A stretch of DNA of 64,000 bases, taken from positions 1,779,501 to 1,843,500 of the forward strand of contig JACKIH010000003.1 in assembly GCA_020638575.1 (NCBI GenBank), written 5' to 3'. The notes below the pieces were generated by a model. That model was given only the letters and a program-made list of their open reading frames with translations. It was not told the origin of the DNA and did no database searches. Source of the stretch: Rhodospirillaceae bacterium. Lineage in GTDB: Bacteria; Pseudomonadota; Alphaproteobacteria; DSM-16000; Inquilinaceae. Each line of letters begins with the position of its first letter. Within the stretch, counting starts at the first letter, position 1. Both the position numbers and the translations under genes were made by a program. This document shows, piece by piece, positions 30,736 through 39,914 of this stretch.

Positions 30736-31800
30736 ATGCGCCTGAAATACTACTACGCACCGACCGTCACCGCGGCCATGGAGGCGGTGCGCCTGGAGCT
30801 GGGCGACGACGCCATCATCATCTCCACCCATGAAGGGGCCAACGGCGAGATCCGCATCGCCGCCGCCCTGGAGGAGGTGGACGAAGCCAAGCCGCAGCGC
30901 CAGGTGCCCCCCGCCGCGGCCGCGGCCGGCCCTGTGGCTTCGGCCGCCCCGGCGGCACCGCCGCCGGCCGGTAGCTCCGGCGTGCGGCTCGGCCTCGGCA
31001 TGTGGCGCGACGACGACGAGCTGGAGGACATCGTCTACCAGGCATTCCGCGACCACGGCGTGCCCGCCTTCGTCGGCGAAGCCTTGCTGGACGTGGTCGG
31101 CGGCTTCTCCGGGGCCGATGCCGCCGCAGCCCTCGCCGCCGCCTTCCGCCAAAGCTACCGCTTCGCACCCCTAAGCGATGCGCCGTGGCCGCGCGCCCTG
31201 ATGCCGGTGGGCCCGCCGGGTGCCGGCAAGACGCAGACGCTGTCCAAGCTCGCCGCCAAGGCGCTGATCGAAGGCCGCCGGGTGGCGGTGCTGACCACCG
31301 ATGTGGAACGCACCGGCGGGGTAGCCCACCTGCGCGCCTTCTGCACAGCCCTCAACATCGACGTGCTGGTGGCCGAAGACCCGCAGCGCCTGTCCGACGC
31401 GCTGGCGGCCGTGCAAGGCCACGACCTGGTGCTGGTCGACAGCGCCGGGCGCAACCACAACAACCCGCGCGAGCTGCGCGACCTCGCCCGCCTGCTGCTG
31501 GGCGGCCGCATCGAGCCGTTCCTGGTATTCCCCGCCGGCATCGACGCGGTGGAAGCCACCGACATCGCCGCCGCCTACAACGGCATCGGCGTGACCCGCA
31601 TGGTGGTTACCCGCCTCGACATGGCGCGCCGGCTGGGCAGCGTGCTGGCGGCCGCCCAGGGCGGCCCCATGGCCTTCGCCGAGCTGTCCACCAGCGCTTG
31701 GATCCGCGACGGGCTCGACGTCGCCACGCCCAAGCGCCTCGCCAAGCTCTTCCTCGCCAACGCCAAACCGTCGCAGCAACCCTTGGGAAGCCCGCCATGA
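30736..31800 (+). CDS. flhF: SRP-type GTPase FlhF
   Basis: FlhF (354 aa) sets the position and number of flagella with FlhG. The N-terminal basic domain starts MRLKYYYAPTVTAAMEAVRL, followed by a Pro/Ala linker (~residues 55-85). The NG domain has Walker A GPPGAGKT (159-166) and a DSAGR in place of the usual DTAGR. The expected TKLD guanine motif reads TRLD. Both are mild departures. The stop overlaps the flhG start by 4 bp. Confidence 0.9.
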   Translation: MRLKYYYAPTVTAAMEAVRLELGDDAIIISTHEGANGEIRIAAALEEVDEAKPQRQVPPAAAAAGPVASAAPAAPPPAGSSGVRLGLGMWRDDDELEDIVYQAFRDHGVPAFVGEALLDVVGGFSGADAAAALAAAFRQSYRFAPLSDAPWPRALMPVGPPGAGKTQTLSKLAAKALIEGRRVAVLTTDVERTGGVAHLRAFCTALNIDVLVAEDPQRLSDALAAVQGHDLVLVDSAGRNHNNPRELRDLARLLLGGRIEPFLVFPAGIDAVEATDIAAAYNGIGVTRMVVTRLDMARRLGSVLAAAQGGPMAFAELSTSAWIRDGLDVATPKRLAKLFLANAKPSQQPLGSPP

Positions 31801-32591
31801 CACCTGGGACCGCGGCCACAGCACCCCGTATCGCACTGCCGACCGCCGTGCCCAACGCCATCGCCATCGCGTCGGGCAAGGGCGGCGTCGGCAAGACGTG
31901 GCTGGCCGTCACCCTCAGCCATGCGCTGGCACAGTTCGGCGGCAAGGTGCTGCTGTTCGACGCCGATCTCGGCCTCGCCAATGTCGACATCCAGCTCGGC
32001 CTGATGCCCAAGCGCGACCTCATGGGGGTGATGGAGGGCACCATCTCGCTCGCCGAAGCGCGCACCGCCTATCCGCCCGGCGGCTTCGACGTGATCGCCG
32101 GCCAATCGGGCAGCGGCAACCTGGCGGGCGTGCCGACCCGGCGCCTGGCGGAGCTGAACGGCGACTTCCACGCATTGGCGCGCCAGTACCACCGCATTCT
32201 CTTCGACATGGGCGCGGGGCTCGACCGCACGGTGCGCCACATGGCGCTGCAAGCCTCCACCATCCTGGTGGTGGCGACCGACGAGCCGACCTCGTTGACC
32301 GACGCGTACGCCTTCGTAAAGACCATCAACGCCGTGAAGCCCGGTGCCGACATGCGCTTCGTGGTCAACATGGCGGCCAGTCCGCGCGACGGCGAGCGCA
32401 CGTATCAGACGCTGCTGAAGGCCTGCCAGACCTTCCTCGACCGCAGCCCGCCGCTGGCCGGGGTGATCCGCCGCGATCCCAAGGTGCGCGAGGCCATCCG
32501 GACCCAGACCTCGCTGCTCACCCATGCCCCCGGCGCACCCGCCGCCCTCGACGTGGTTGCCATGGCGAGGCTGCTGCTGGCCGCCCCATGA
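31797..32591 (+). CDS. flhG: MinD-like ATPase FlhG (FleN)
   Basis: FlhG (264 aa) is a ParA/MinD-type ATPase that stimulates FlhF GTPase activity and restrains flagellar number. The deviant Walker A is SGKGGVGKT (residues 26-34), followed by LLFDADLGLANVDIQLGL. Other parts are typical of the family (VVATDEPTSLTDAYAFVK). The start ATG overlaps the flhF stop (ATGA) and its own stop overlaps the next gene in the same way, so flhF, flhG and the FliK-like gene are tightly coupled. Confidence 0.93.
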   Translation: MTPGTAATAPRIALPTAVPNAIAIASGKGGVGKTWLAVTLSHALAQFGGKVLLFDADLGLANVDIQLGLMPKRDLMGVMEGTISLAEARTAYPPGGFDVIAGQSGSGNLAGVPTRRLAELNGDFHALARQYHRILFDMGAGLDRTVRHMALQASTILVVATDEPTSLTDAYAFVKTINAVKPGADMRFVVNMAASPRDGERTYQTLLKACQTFLDRSPPLAGVIRRDPKVREAIRTQTSLLTHAPGAPAALDVVAMARLLLAAP

Positions 32592-35500
32592 GCGGCGTCC
32601 CGCCGGAGCTGGCGCGCGCGGCGGTGCAGTTCGCCGGGCGCCGGTCCGTGGCGGGGGAGGAAACGCGGCACAGTGCCGAGGTGCTGTCGCTGCCCAGGGA
32701 CACCCTCCAGCGTGTGGCCACGGCCGACCGGCCGGTGGCGGTTTCCGGCACCACCGGAGCCCTGGCGCGCGACGGCAGCCAGGTGCTGCAGACGGCGAAC
32801 GGCCCGGCCGTGGTGCGCCTGCAGCCGCCGGTGGCGGCGGGCAGCCGCATCGCCCTGCAGGTGCCGCCACAGCCGGGGCTGACCGAAGCCAAGCTGGCCC
32901 GCGAGCCGGTGCGCGCCGCGGCGGTCAAGACCGGCGGTCCGGTGCCCGTGGACCTGGGGGCAAAGCCGCCGGCCGGACTGGGGCGGGGCGATGCCGTTAC
33001 CCTGTCCGCCGATGCCCGTGCCGCCCTGCCGCCCGAGCCGCCTCCGGCACGCGCGCCGGCGCGCACGGTAACGGTGCCGGACGCGAAGCCGCCCCCGCAG
33101 GCACCGTCGCAGGCACCGTCGCCGCCGCCGCCCACGCTTACCCAGCCTGCAGCCGCGGTGCCCGCACCGGCGCCCGGCGCTCCGGCGCGACCGGACAATG
33201 CCCCGCCGCCGCCCGTCGAAGCCGATACCGTCGCCCCGGAGGAGGCCGCCGCCGGTCGCGGCCGCCCCCTGATGGTGGCCCCCGCCGCGACGGCGGAGAC
33301 GCCGCCCACCACCGGCGCGGCGTCACCCCAGGCCCCGTTCGGTGCGGATGCCGCCGCCCAGGCCAAGGCCCAGGCGACCACCGCCGCCCAGCTCGCGCCC
33401 CAGGTGGACGATGCCGCCCGCCAGCCGGCCGCCGCTCCGCGCGATCCGGCCGCCCAGGCGAGCGGCCCCGCACGCCCACCCGCGACCGCCGCGACCGCCG
33501 CGACTGTGGTGGCGACGGCGACTGCGGTGGCGACGGCGACTGCGGTGGCGACGGTCGAGACCCCAGCGGCGACCGCCGCACCGGCCCCCGCGCCCGAACC
33601 GGCCCCGCCCGAACCGGCTCCGCCCGCATCGACCCCGCCGGAACCAGCCTCACAGATGGCCGCGGCGCAGACGAGCACCGGGGTCCTGGTGGCACCACAG
33701 GACGTCGACAGCCCGGCCCCGCCGGCCAAGGCGGAGGCACCACCGCCGGGTCCGGCCACTCGCAGTTCAACGACGACGGCAGAGCCTGCGCCTCCTGCGC
33801 CGAAGGCGGATGCGCCCGCTTCCGTGGCGAAGGCCGAACCTCCCCGACCTGCACCGGATCCGCCCCTTGCCGCGGCAAAGGCCGAGGCACCGGCGCCCAC
33901 GCCGGCGGCGGGTACGGCCGCTGCGCCGGACCGGTCCTCGCCACCACCGCCCAGCCCTGAAGCGGCCGCGCGCACTCTGGCCGCCGAACGCCCTGCGCCA
34001 AGGGTGGATGCCGTCCAACCGCCACCGCGTGCCGAAACGACAGCCCGGACAGCGCCGCCGCAGCCGCTCGCACCGGCCGCACCGGCCGCCGCGCACGAAG
34101 CCCGTCCCACACCCCAGCGAGGGGCCGAACCCGCCGCGACAGCCCAAAGAGAACCTCCGCCTCGGCCAATGGAGCGGCCAGCGAGCGCTCCGCAGACCCG
34201 GCCGGAGACGCCACCGCCAGCGGCCAGACAGGACGTGCCGACACCGCCGGCCAAGTCAGACACGCCTGCAAGACCGGTGACAGCGGCTGTACCGACGCCA
34301 GCGGCCCGGGCGGCCCCCCCCTCTCCATCCATCGGACCGGCGGTGCAAATTCCGGCGGAGACCGCAGCTGCGGCTCCCGCCCGGACATGGCAGGACGCCC
34401 CTGCGCCGGCCGTGCGGAGAGAGGCCCCCGCAGCGCCGGACGCTCCGGCGCTGGCAGAGACGGTTTCGCGCCCGCAAGCCCCGGCTCGCCCGGCCGCTCA
34501 TCAGGAGGCTCCGCCACCGCCACGCCCTCAACCGCAGGCTCCGAGCCGTGCGGCGTCGGACCCACCGGCTCCGCCCACTGCCCATCGCCCGACGGTTGCC
34601 ACGGAGCTCGCGCAGCCAACGCCGCGGGCTGCCGACGAGGTCCCGACACAACCTGCACCCAATCGGTCTGTGGCCGAGACCGAGCCACCGCAACCGGCGA
34701 GCCCGGCGGAACGGCCCGACGCGCCGCCGTCCCGTGCCGAGACGGTCTCGCCCGCGCGGGAGACCCGGACGGCCACCGCAACGACGCAGACCGAACCCGC
34801 TCGGCAGGCCGGCCAGGTGGAACCGGCTCGCGAAATCCGGCCGCCTTCGACGGCGCAGACGGAGCCTGCTCGGCCGCCCGAGCCAACCGTGAGGACGGAC
34901 CGTCCATCACCGCAGGCGCAGAGCGACCAGCCGGTGCCGCCGCAGCCCACCGCACCGCGCGCCACGGCAACGCGAGAGGCGTCGCCGCCGGACCCGCCGC
35001 GGCAGCGCGACGAACCGCCGCCGGCGCCGGCTCGGTCCCACCGTCTGGGGGGGGCGGACGCTGCACCGGAGACGCCCGCGCCGCGACCGGTGCCGCCGCG
35101 CACCCTTGAAACAGAGGCGCCGCCGCAGCGCGCGGCCAGCGCCCGCGCCGATATGCAGCAGCAGCCCTCCGCTGCGCCAACGGCCAGGACGACCAATGCG
35201 CCGGGTCCGCGGACCGACTCCGCACCGCCGGACCCGCCGGCCCAAAGCGAGCGACCCCAACCGGCCGCCCCGCGGGCCGAATCCGCGCCGCCGGTCTCCG
35301 CGCCGCCGGCCTCCGGGCCGCCGGCCTCCGCGCCGCGACCCGAGGCCAAGGCGGTTTCGTCTCCGCCTCCCGAACCGGCCCGGCAAGCGGACCCGCCATC
35401 AGCCAGCGCGCGACGCGCCGACCTGCCTGCGCCACCGGCGCCCGTTCGCCAACCGGACCCGCCGGTCCGGGCGGAGCGGGTGGACGCTGCCGACCGTCCG

Positions 35501-37108
35501 CCACCGCTGGACCAACCAGCGACGCGCCAGCCAGACCCGCAGCCCCCTCCCACGGAGCCACCGGCAAGAGCCGAGGCCGAAGCGCCAACAGCGCCGCAAC
35601 CAGCAGATAAAGCGCAGGCTCCGGTGCCACAGCCCACGCCCGAGCCGCCTCGGGTCGCCGCCCAAGCTGCATCGGCGCCGCGCCCGGCACCGCAGGGGCC
35701 GGTTTCGCAAGCGCCGCAGCCAACCGTCGACCAAACGCCGGTCACGCCCTCCCAGATCGCACCGGCTTCGGTGACCACCGAGACCGCCGCGCTGCCATCC
35801 GGCACAACGCCGCCGCCGGCCGATGGTCCAGCCATGCCGCAGCACCAGCCGGCCTCCGCCACTGTGGAAACGCCCGCCGCCAAACCGGCAGGCGGCCATG
35901 CGACTGCGGTTCGGCCCCCGGCGCTGGATGTGACGCCCTTCACCGCTGCCGCAGCCCCGGCCGCCACGCGGCCCTCGCATCCGGCGGAGGTAATACGGCC
36001 GCCCCAGGGGGAAAACCCGCCCCCGCGCCCCGAAGCGGCGGCGCCGACGGTGCGGACCTGGGTCGGCGACACCACCTGGCGCGCCTCGGAACTGGCCGCA
36101 GAGACCGCAAGACCGGCCGCCGCCGGCACCGCGCAAGCGTCCCAGCCGACCGCTGCCGCTGCCCCGCAGGCGCCATCCGCCGCACCGCTGCCGGCCGCTG
36201 AAGCGGTCTCGCCAGAGGGAACGCCCCGGCCCGCGTCGCTCCTTCTGCAAGACACCCCGTCGCCACCGACCGGCACCTCGGCCGATGCCACACCGCGGGA
36301 AGCGGCGGCTACGCCGGCCGCGGTCACCCGGCCCCACGGTGCCGCTGCCGCAGCCCAGGGACAGCCGAGCCTCCAGCCCGGCGCAGCGCCACCGCTCGCC
36401 ACCCAGCCGCTGCCGCTCTTCGCACCGGTCGCGGGCGCGCCGCCCGCTGGCCTGCCCAGCCTGCCGGAGGCCCTGACGGCGCTGGCCCACGCCGATCCCG
36501 GCACCGCGCGCCAAATCACCCAGACCGTGTTGCCCCAGGCCAACGCCGGCATGGGGGCTGCCGTCCTGTTCTTCTTGTCCGCACTGCGCGGCGGCGACCT
36601 GCGCGGCTGGCTCGGCGACCGAGCCGTCAAATCCTTGGAAGCCGCCGGCAAGGGAGATGCGGTGGGCCGCCTGTCGGGCGAGTTCTCCGGCCTTTCCCGC
36701 CAAGCCGCCGACACGCCCGCCGGTGACTGGCGCCAGGTGGGCATCCCCATCGTTGCCGACGGCCAGGTGAGCGAACTGCGCCTCGCCACCCGCCACCAGC
36801 AGGAGGACGGCACCGGCGAGGACGAGCTGGAGGGCGAAGGTCACCGCTTCGTGCTGGACATGGAGACCAGCCGCTTCGGCCCCGTGCAGCTCGACGGGCT
36901 GATCCGCCAGCAGGCCATCCGCCTGGTGGTGCGCACCGCCGGCACGCTGCCCGGAGAGGTGCGGCACGGCATCACCCGGGTGTTCGGCGACGCCGTCGCG
37001 GCGATCGGCCATGACGGCATTTTAACTTTTCAGACCGGCACCGAGGCCTGGCTACAACTTGCCAGACGTGATGGCGGGCGGCTGCGCATCAGCCGACCCC
37101 AGGCATGA
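32588..37108 (+). CDS. Giant Pro/Ala-rich FliK-like protein
   Basis: This 1,506-aa protein is the largest in the window. A short N-terminal region (~1-110) is followed by ~1,150 residues dominated by Pro, Ala, Arg, Glu and Thr, with repeats such as the ATAVAT units near 33510-33560. The C-terminal ~230 residues look folded and end in a block (RFVLDMETSRFGPVQLDGLI, LVVRTAGTLPGEVRHGITRV) that resembles the FliK/Flg_hook C-terminal domain. Its start overlaps the flhG stop by 4 bp. The layout fits a hook-length ruler with a greatly extended disordered middle. FliK is usually 400-700 aa. Identity is inferred from the C-terminus and operon position, without a search. Confidence 0.65.
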   Translation: MSGVPPELARAAVQFAGRRSVAGEETRHSAEVLSLPRDTLQRVATADRPVAVSGTTGALARDGSQVLQTANGPAVVRLQPPVAAGSRIALQVPPQPGLTEAKLAREPVRAAAVKTGGPVPVDLGAKPPAGLGRGDAVTLSADARAALPPEPPPARAPARTVTVPDAKPPPQAPSQAPSPPPPTLTQPAAAVPAPAPGAPARPDNAPPPPVEADTVAPEEAAAGRGRPLMVAPAATAETPPTTGAASPQAPFGADAAAQAKAQATTAAQLAPQVDDAARQPAAAPRDPAAQASGPARPPATAATAATVVATATAVATATAVATVETPAATAAPAPAPEPAPPEPAPPASTPPEPASQMAAAQTSTGVLVAPQDVDSPAPPAKAEAPPPGPATRSSTTTAEPAPPAPKADAPASVAKAEPPRPAPDPPLAAAKAEAPAPTPAAGTAAAPDRSSPPPPSPEAAARTLAAERPAPRVDAVQPPPRAETTARTAPPQPLAPAAPAAAHEARPTPQRGAEPAATAQREPPPRPMERPASAPQTRPETPPPAARQDVPTPPAKSDTPARPVTAAVPTPAARAAPPSPSIGPAVQIPAETAAAAPARTWQDAPAPAVRREAPAAPDAPALAETVSRPQAPARPAAHQEAPPPPRPQPQAPSRAASDPPAPPTAHRPTVATELAQPTPRAADEVPTQPAPNRSVAETEPPQPASPAERPDAPPSRAETVSPARETRTATATTQTEPARQAGQVEPAREIRPPSTAQTEPARPPEPTVRTDRPSPQAQSDQPVPPQPTAPRATATREASPPDPPRQRDEPPPAPARSHRLGGADAAPETPAPRPVPPRTLETEAPPQRAASARADMQQQPSAAPTARTTNAPGPRTDSAPPDPPAQSERPQPAAPRAESAPPVSAPPASGPPASAPRPEAKAVSSPPPEPARQADPPSASARRADLPAPPAPVRQPDPPVRAERVDAADRPPPLDQPATRQPDPQPPPTEPPARAEAEAPTAPQPADKAQAPVPQPTPEPPRVAAQAASAPRPAPQGPVSQAPQPTVDQTPVTPSQIAPASVTTETAALPSGTTPPPADGPAMPQHQPASATVETPAAKPAGGHATAVRPPALDVTPFTAAAAPAATRPSHPAEVIRPPQGENPPPRPEAAAPTVRTWVGDTTWRASELAAETARPAAAGTAQASQPTAAAAPQAPSAAPLPAAEAVSPEGTPRPASLLLQDTPSPPTGTSADATPREAAATPAAVTRPHGAAAAAQGQPSLQPGAAPPLATQPLPLFAPVAGAPPAGLPSLPEALTALAHADPGTARQITQTVLPQANAGMGAAVLFFLSALRGGDLRGWLGDRAVKSLEAAGKGDAVGRLSGEFSGLSRQAADTPAGDWRQVGIPIVADGQVSELRLATRHQQEDGTGEDELEGEGHRFVLDMETSRFGPVQLDGLIRQQAIRLVVRTAGTLPGEVRHGITRVFGDAVAAIGHDGILTFQTGTEAWLQLARRDGGRLRISRPQA

Positions 37109-37153
37109 CCCGCCGGCCAGGAATGCTCCCTCTGCAACATGCAGGGGCCAGGT

Positions 37154-37170
37154 GATTCACCAGAGGTTAA
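37154..37170 (+). promoter_or_regulatory. CtrA-like box overlapping a GANTC site
   Basis: TTCA (37156-37159), seven bases, TTAA (37167-37170) followed by CC matches the CtrA consensus with one change. GATTC (37154-37158) overlaps its first half. It lies about 91 bp before the GGDEF-EAL gene start. Confidence 0.45.
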
Positions 37171-37260
37171 CCCTGACGATGGACACTGCCCATCGCTGCT
37201 TTGCTGGCCACGCGCGCCCAGCAACTTGTGGGGCCGTCCGGATCGGGAAAGCGGACTGTG

Positions 37261-39657
37261 ATGCAGGAGATTCAACGTACCATCGTGTCTGAGCACGAAT
37301 TCGGTTTCATCGTTCTTGCCCTTATCGTCTGTGCCCTCGGCAGCTTCACGACCATGCTGCTGGCCAGCCGGGCGCGCGCCGAACGCCAGCGCCCCACCTG
37401 GGTACTGCTGGGCGGTCTCAGCCTCGGCGCCACCATGTGGGCGGGGCAGCTCATCGCCCTGGTCGGCTTCCGGCCCGACCTGCCGATGGCCTACGCCACC
37501 CTGCCGCTCAGCCTCTCGCTGATCGTCTCCACCATCGTCGCCCAGCTCGGCGTCGCCGTCGCCACCCGCGCGCCGCACATCGCGCTGATGCGGCTGGCCG
37601 GCGGCTGCGTGCTGGGCCTGGCCGCCATCATTCTGCACTACGGCATCATCGCCGCCGCCGTGGTGCCGGGGCAGATCAGCCACCGTGCGGACTATGTCAG
37701 CCTGTCCGTCCTCTTCGCCCTGGCCTTCGGCGGCCTGGCCGGCCACCTCGGGTTCGCCCGCGACCGCATGGCCGAACGGCTTCTCGGCGGCGCCATGCTG
37801 CTGGTGATGTTTGCCAGCCTCTATGCCATGGCGATGACCGGCCTGTCGGTTTCGCTGGGCCGGGCCACCGTCTCCGGCGGCTGGGTCATCGCCCGCGAGC
37901 ACCTCACCGGCCCGGTGATCACCGCGGTGTTTGCCGTCCTTGCCACCGGCATCATCAGCGCCCTGTTCGATGCCCGCATGACGCGCCGCACGGCCGAAGC
38001 GGCGGAACGCTTCCGCGTGCTCACCGACTGCACCTTCGAAGGCGTGCTGATCCTGCGCGACGGCATCATCATAGACCACAACTCCGCCGCCGAAATGCTG
38101 ACGCGCACCCCCACGGAACGGCTGGTCGGCACCCCCTTCCTCAACTGGGTGTCGCCCGACGACCGCGACCGCCGCAGCGTCGCCGTGGCGCTGACCGATC
38201 CGGCCCAGCCCTGCCAGACCCAGATCGAACGGCCCGGCGGCAACGTGCTGGACGTGGAGATCACCGGCCGCCACATCACGCTGCACGACGGCAAGCCGGG
38301 CCAGGTGGTGGCGATCCGCGACATCAGCGCGCGCCGCCAGTCCGAGGAGCGCATCCGTTTCCTCGCCACCCACGATCCGCTGACCGACCTGCCCAACCGG
38401 CGGCTGTTCACCGAGCTGACGGAGAAGGTGATCGCCCAGGTGCGCCGCTCCGGCGACCATTTCGCGATCCTGGTGCTCGACCTGGACGGCTTCAAGATCG
38501 TCAACGACACCCACGGCCACGATGCCGGCGACGTGCTGATCCAGACGGTGGCGCGGCGCATCTCGGACTCGGTGCGCGACAGCGACGTCGTGGCCCGCTT
38601 CGGCGGCGACGAGTTCGTCATCCTACAGACCTCCACCGCCCAGCCGACCAACGCGCTCACCTTGTCGCGCCGCCTCATGGATACCATCAGCCAACCGATC
38701 CGCCTGGCCGATGCCGAGGTCTCCATCGGCGTGTCCATCGGCGTGGCGCTGCACCCCGGCGACGGCGAGCATCTGGACGATCTGCTGCGCAACGCCGACA
38801 CCGCGATGTACCGCGCCAAGGCCGACGGCAAGGGCGCCTACCGCTTCTTCGAGCCGGCCATGGACGCCGAGCTGGAGACGCGCCGGCGCCTGGAAAGCCG
38901 CATGCGCATGGGCATTCCGGAAGGCCGCTTCGCCGTCCACTACCAGCCGCTGGTGGCGTGCGGCACGCAGAAGCTGCTGGGCTTCGAGGCATTGCTGCGC
39001 TGGACCGACCCCGAACTGGGCTCCGTCTCCCCCGGCGAGTTCATCCCGGTGGCCGAAGAAACCGGCCTGATCGTGCCGCTGGGCGAGCTGGTGCTCTCCA
39101 CTGCCTGCCGCGACGCCGCCAAATGGCCGACCCACCTGCGCGTCGCCGTCAACCTGTCGCCGGTGCAGTTCCGCAGGCCGGGCCTGCTCGCCACCGTCGA
39201 CCGGGCGCTCGACGAAAGCGGCCTGCGCGGCAACCGGCTGGAGCTGGAGATCACCGAAAGCCTGCTCATCCAGGACAAGGACAACGTGCTGCGCATCCTC
39301 GATGCGCTGCGGGCGCGCGGCATCCGCATCTCCATGGACGATTTCGGCACCGGTTACTCGTCGCTCAGCTATTTGCAGAGCTTCCCCTTCGACAAGCTGA
39401 AGATCGACCGTACCTTCGTGCGCAACATCCACGCCAACGACGGCGACGCCGCCATCGTGCGGGCCGTGGCGGCACTCGGCCGCAGCCTCAACATGGACGT
39501 GGTGGCCGAAGGCGTGGAGACCGAGGTGCAGGCGGAAATCGTGCACAGCCTGAGCTGCGATTCCATCCAGGGCTTCCTGATCGCCCAGCCGATGACGCCG
39601 CAGGCGACCATCGACTTCATCCACGGCTGGCAGCCGCTGGCGTCGGCCGGGCAGTAG
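37261..39657 (+). CDS. MHYT-like, PAS, GGDEF-EAL c-di-GMP protein
   Basis: This 798-aa protein could make or degrade cyclic di-GMP. Seven hydrophobic N-terminal segments (about 10-245) include MHYT-like turns (MWAGQLIALVGF, ILHYGIIAA, LYAMAMTGLSVS), with the Met-His-Tyr signatures mostly lost. A PAS domain follows near residues 255-365. GGDEF is intact at 448-452, with an RxxD inhibitory site (RDSD) five residues upstream. EAL is intact at 576-578 with ELEITES, DDFGTGYSS and EGVET. Start 37261 is chosen over 37201 because the membrane region then starts normally. Both catalytic domains look active, so its net effect cannot be told. Confidence 0.92.
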   Translation: MQEIQRTIVSEHEFGFIVLALIVCALGSFTTMLLASRARAERQRPTWVLLGGLSLGATMWAGQLIALVGFRPDLPMAYATLPLSLSLIVSTIVAQLGVAVATRAPHIALMRLAGGCVLGLAAIILHYGIIAAAVVPGQISHRADYVSLSVLFALAFGGLAGHLGFARDRMAERLLGGAMLLVMFASLYAMAMTGLSVSLGRATVSGGWVIAREHLTGPVITAVFAVLATGIISALFDARMTRRTAEAAERFRVLTDCTFEGVLILRDGIIIDHNSAAEMLTRTPTERLVGTPFLNWVSPDDRDRRSVAVALTDPAQPCQTQIERPGGNVLDVEITGRHITLHDGKPGQVVAIRDISARRQSEERIRFLATHDPLTDLPNRRLFTELTEKVIAQVRRSGDHFAILVLDLDGFKIVNDTHGHDAGDVLIQTVARRISDSVRDSDVVARFGGDEFVILQTSTAQPTNALTLSRRLMDTISQPIRLADAEVSIGVSIGVALHPGDGEHLDDLLRNADTAMYRAKADGKGAYRFFEPAMDAELETRRRLESRMRMGIPEGRFAVHYQPLVACGTQKLLGFEALLRWTDPELGSVSPGEFIPVAEETGLIVPLGELVLSTACRDAAKWPTHLRVAVNLSPVQFRRPGLLATVDRALDESGLRGNRLELEITESLLIQDKDNVLRILDALRARGIRISMDDFGTGYSSLSYLQSFPFDKLKIDRTFVRNIHANDGDAAIVRAVAALGRSLNMDVVAEGVETEVQAEIVHSLSCDSIQGFLIAQPMTPQATIDFIHGWQPLASAGQ

Positions 39658-39914
39658 CGCCCACGCCGCATGCCGCGGGGCCGACGGCCCTCGTGCCGGC
39701 GGGCTGGCCTGCACGCCATCCCCTTCACAGCTTCGCCCAAACGACGCTATAGGTCGCGGCTTGTGTGAGCACCTGCACACGCAAGCCCCTCCGCCCGTGG
39801 CGGATGTCGGTACCGGCCCTCGCCTCCACCCGGCCCCTTGCGGCAGCACCCCGGATGCGGGCGCCGGGCGGAGGAGAGGACCGGTCGGACGCAGAACCTG
39901 AGAAGGCCCCCGTG

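Noticed and set aside
33138..35723. Long minus-strand open frame opposite the FliK-like gene
   Set aside because: It is a codon-composition shadow in a Pro/Ala-rich gene, with no recognisable product and no ribosome binding site.
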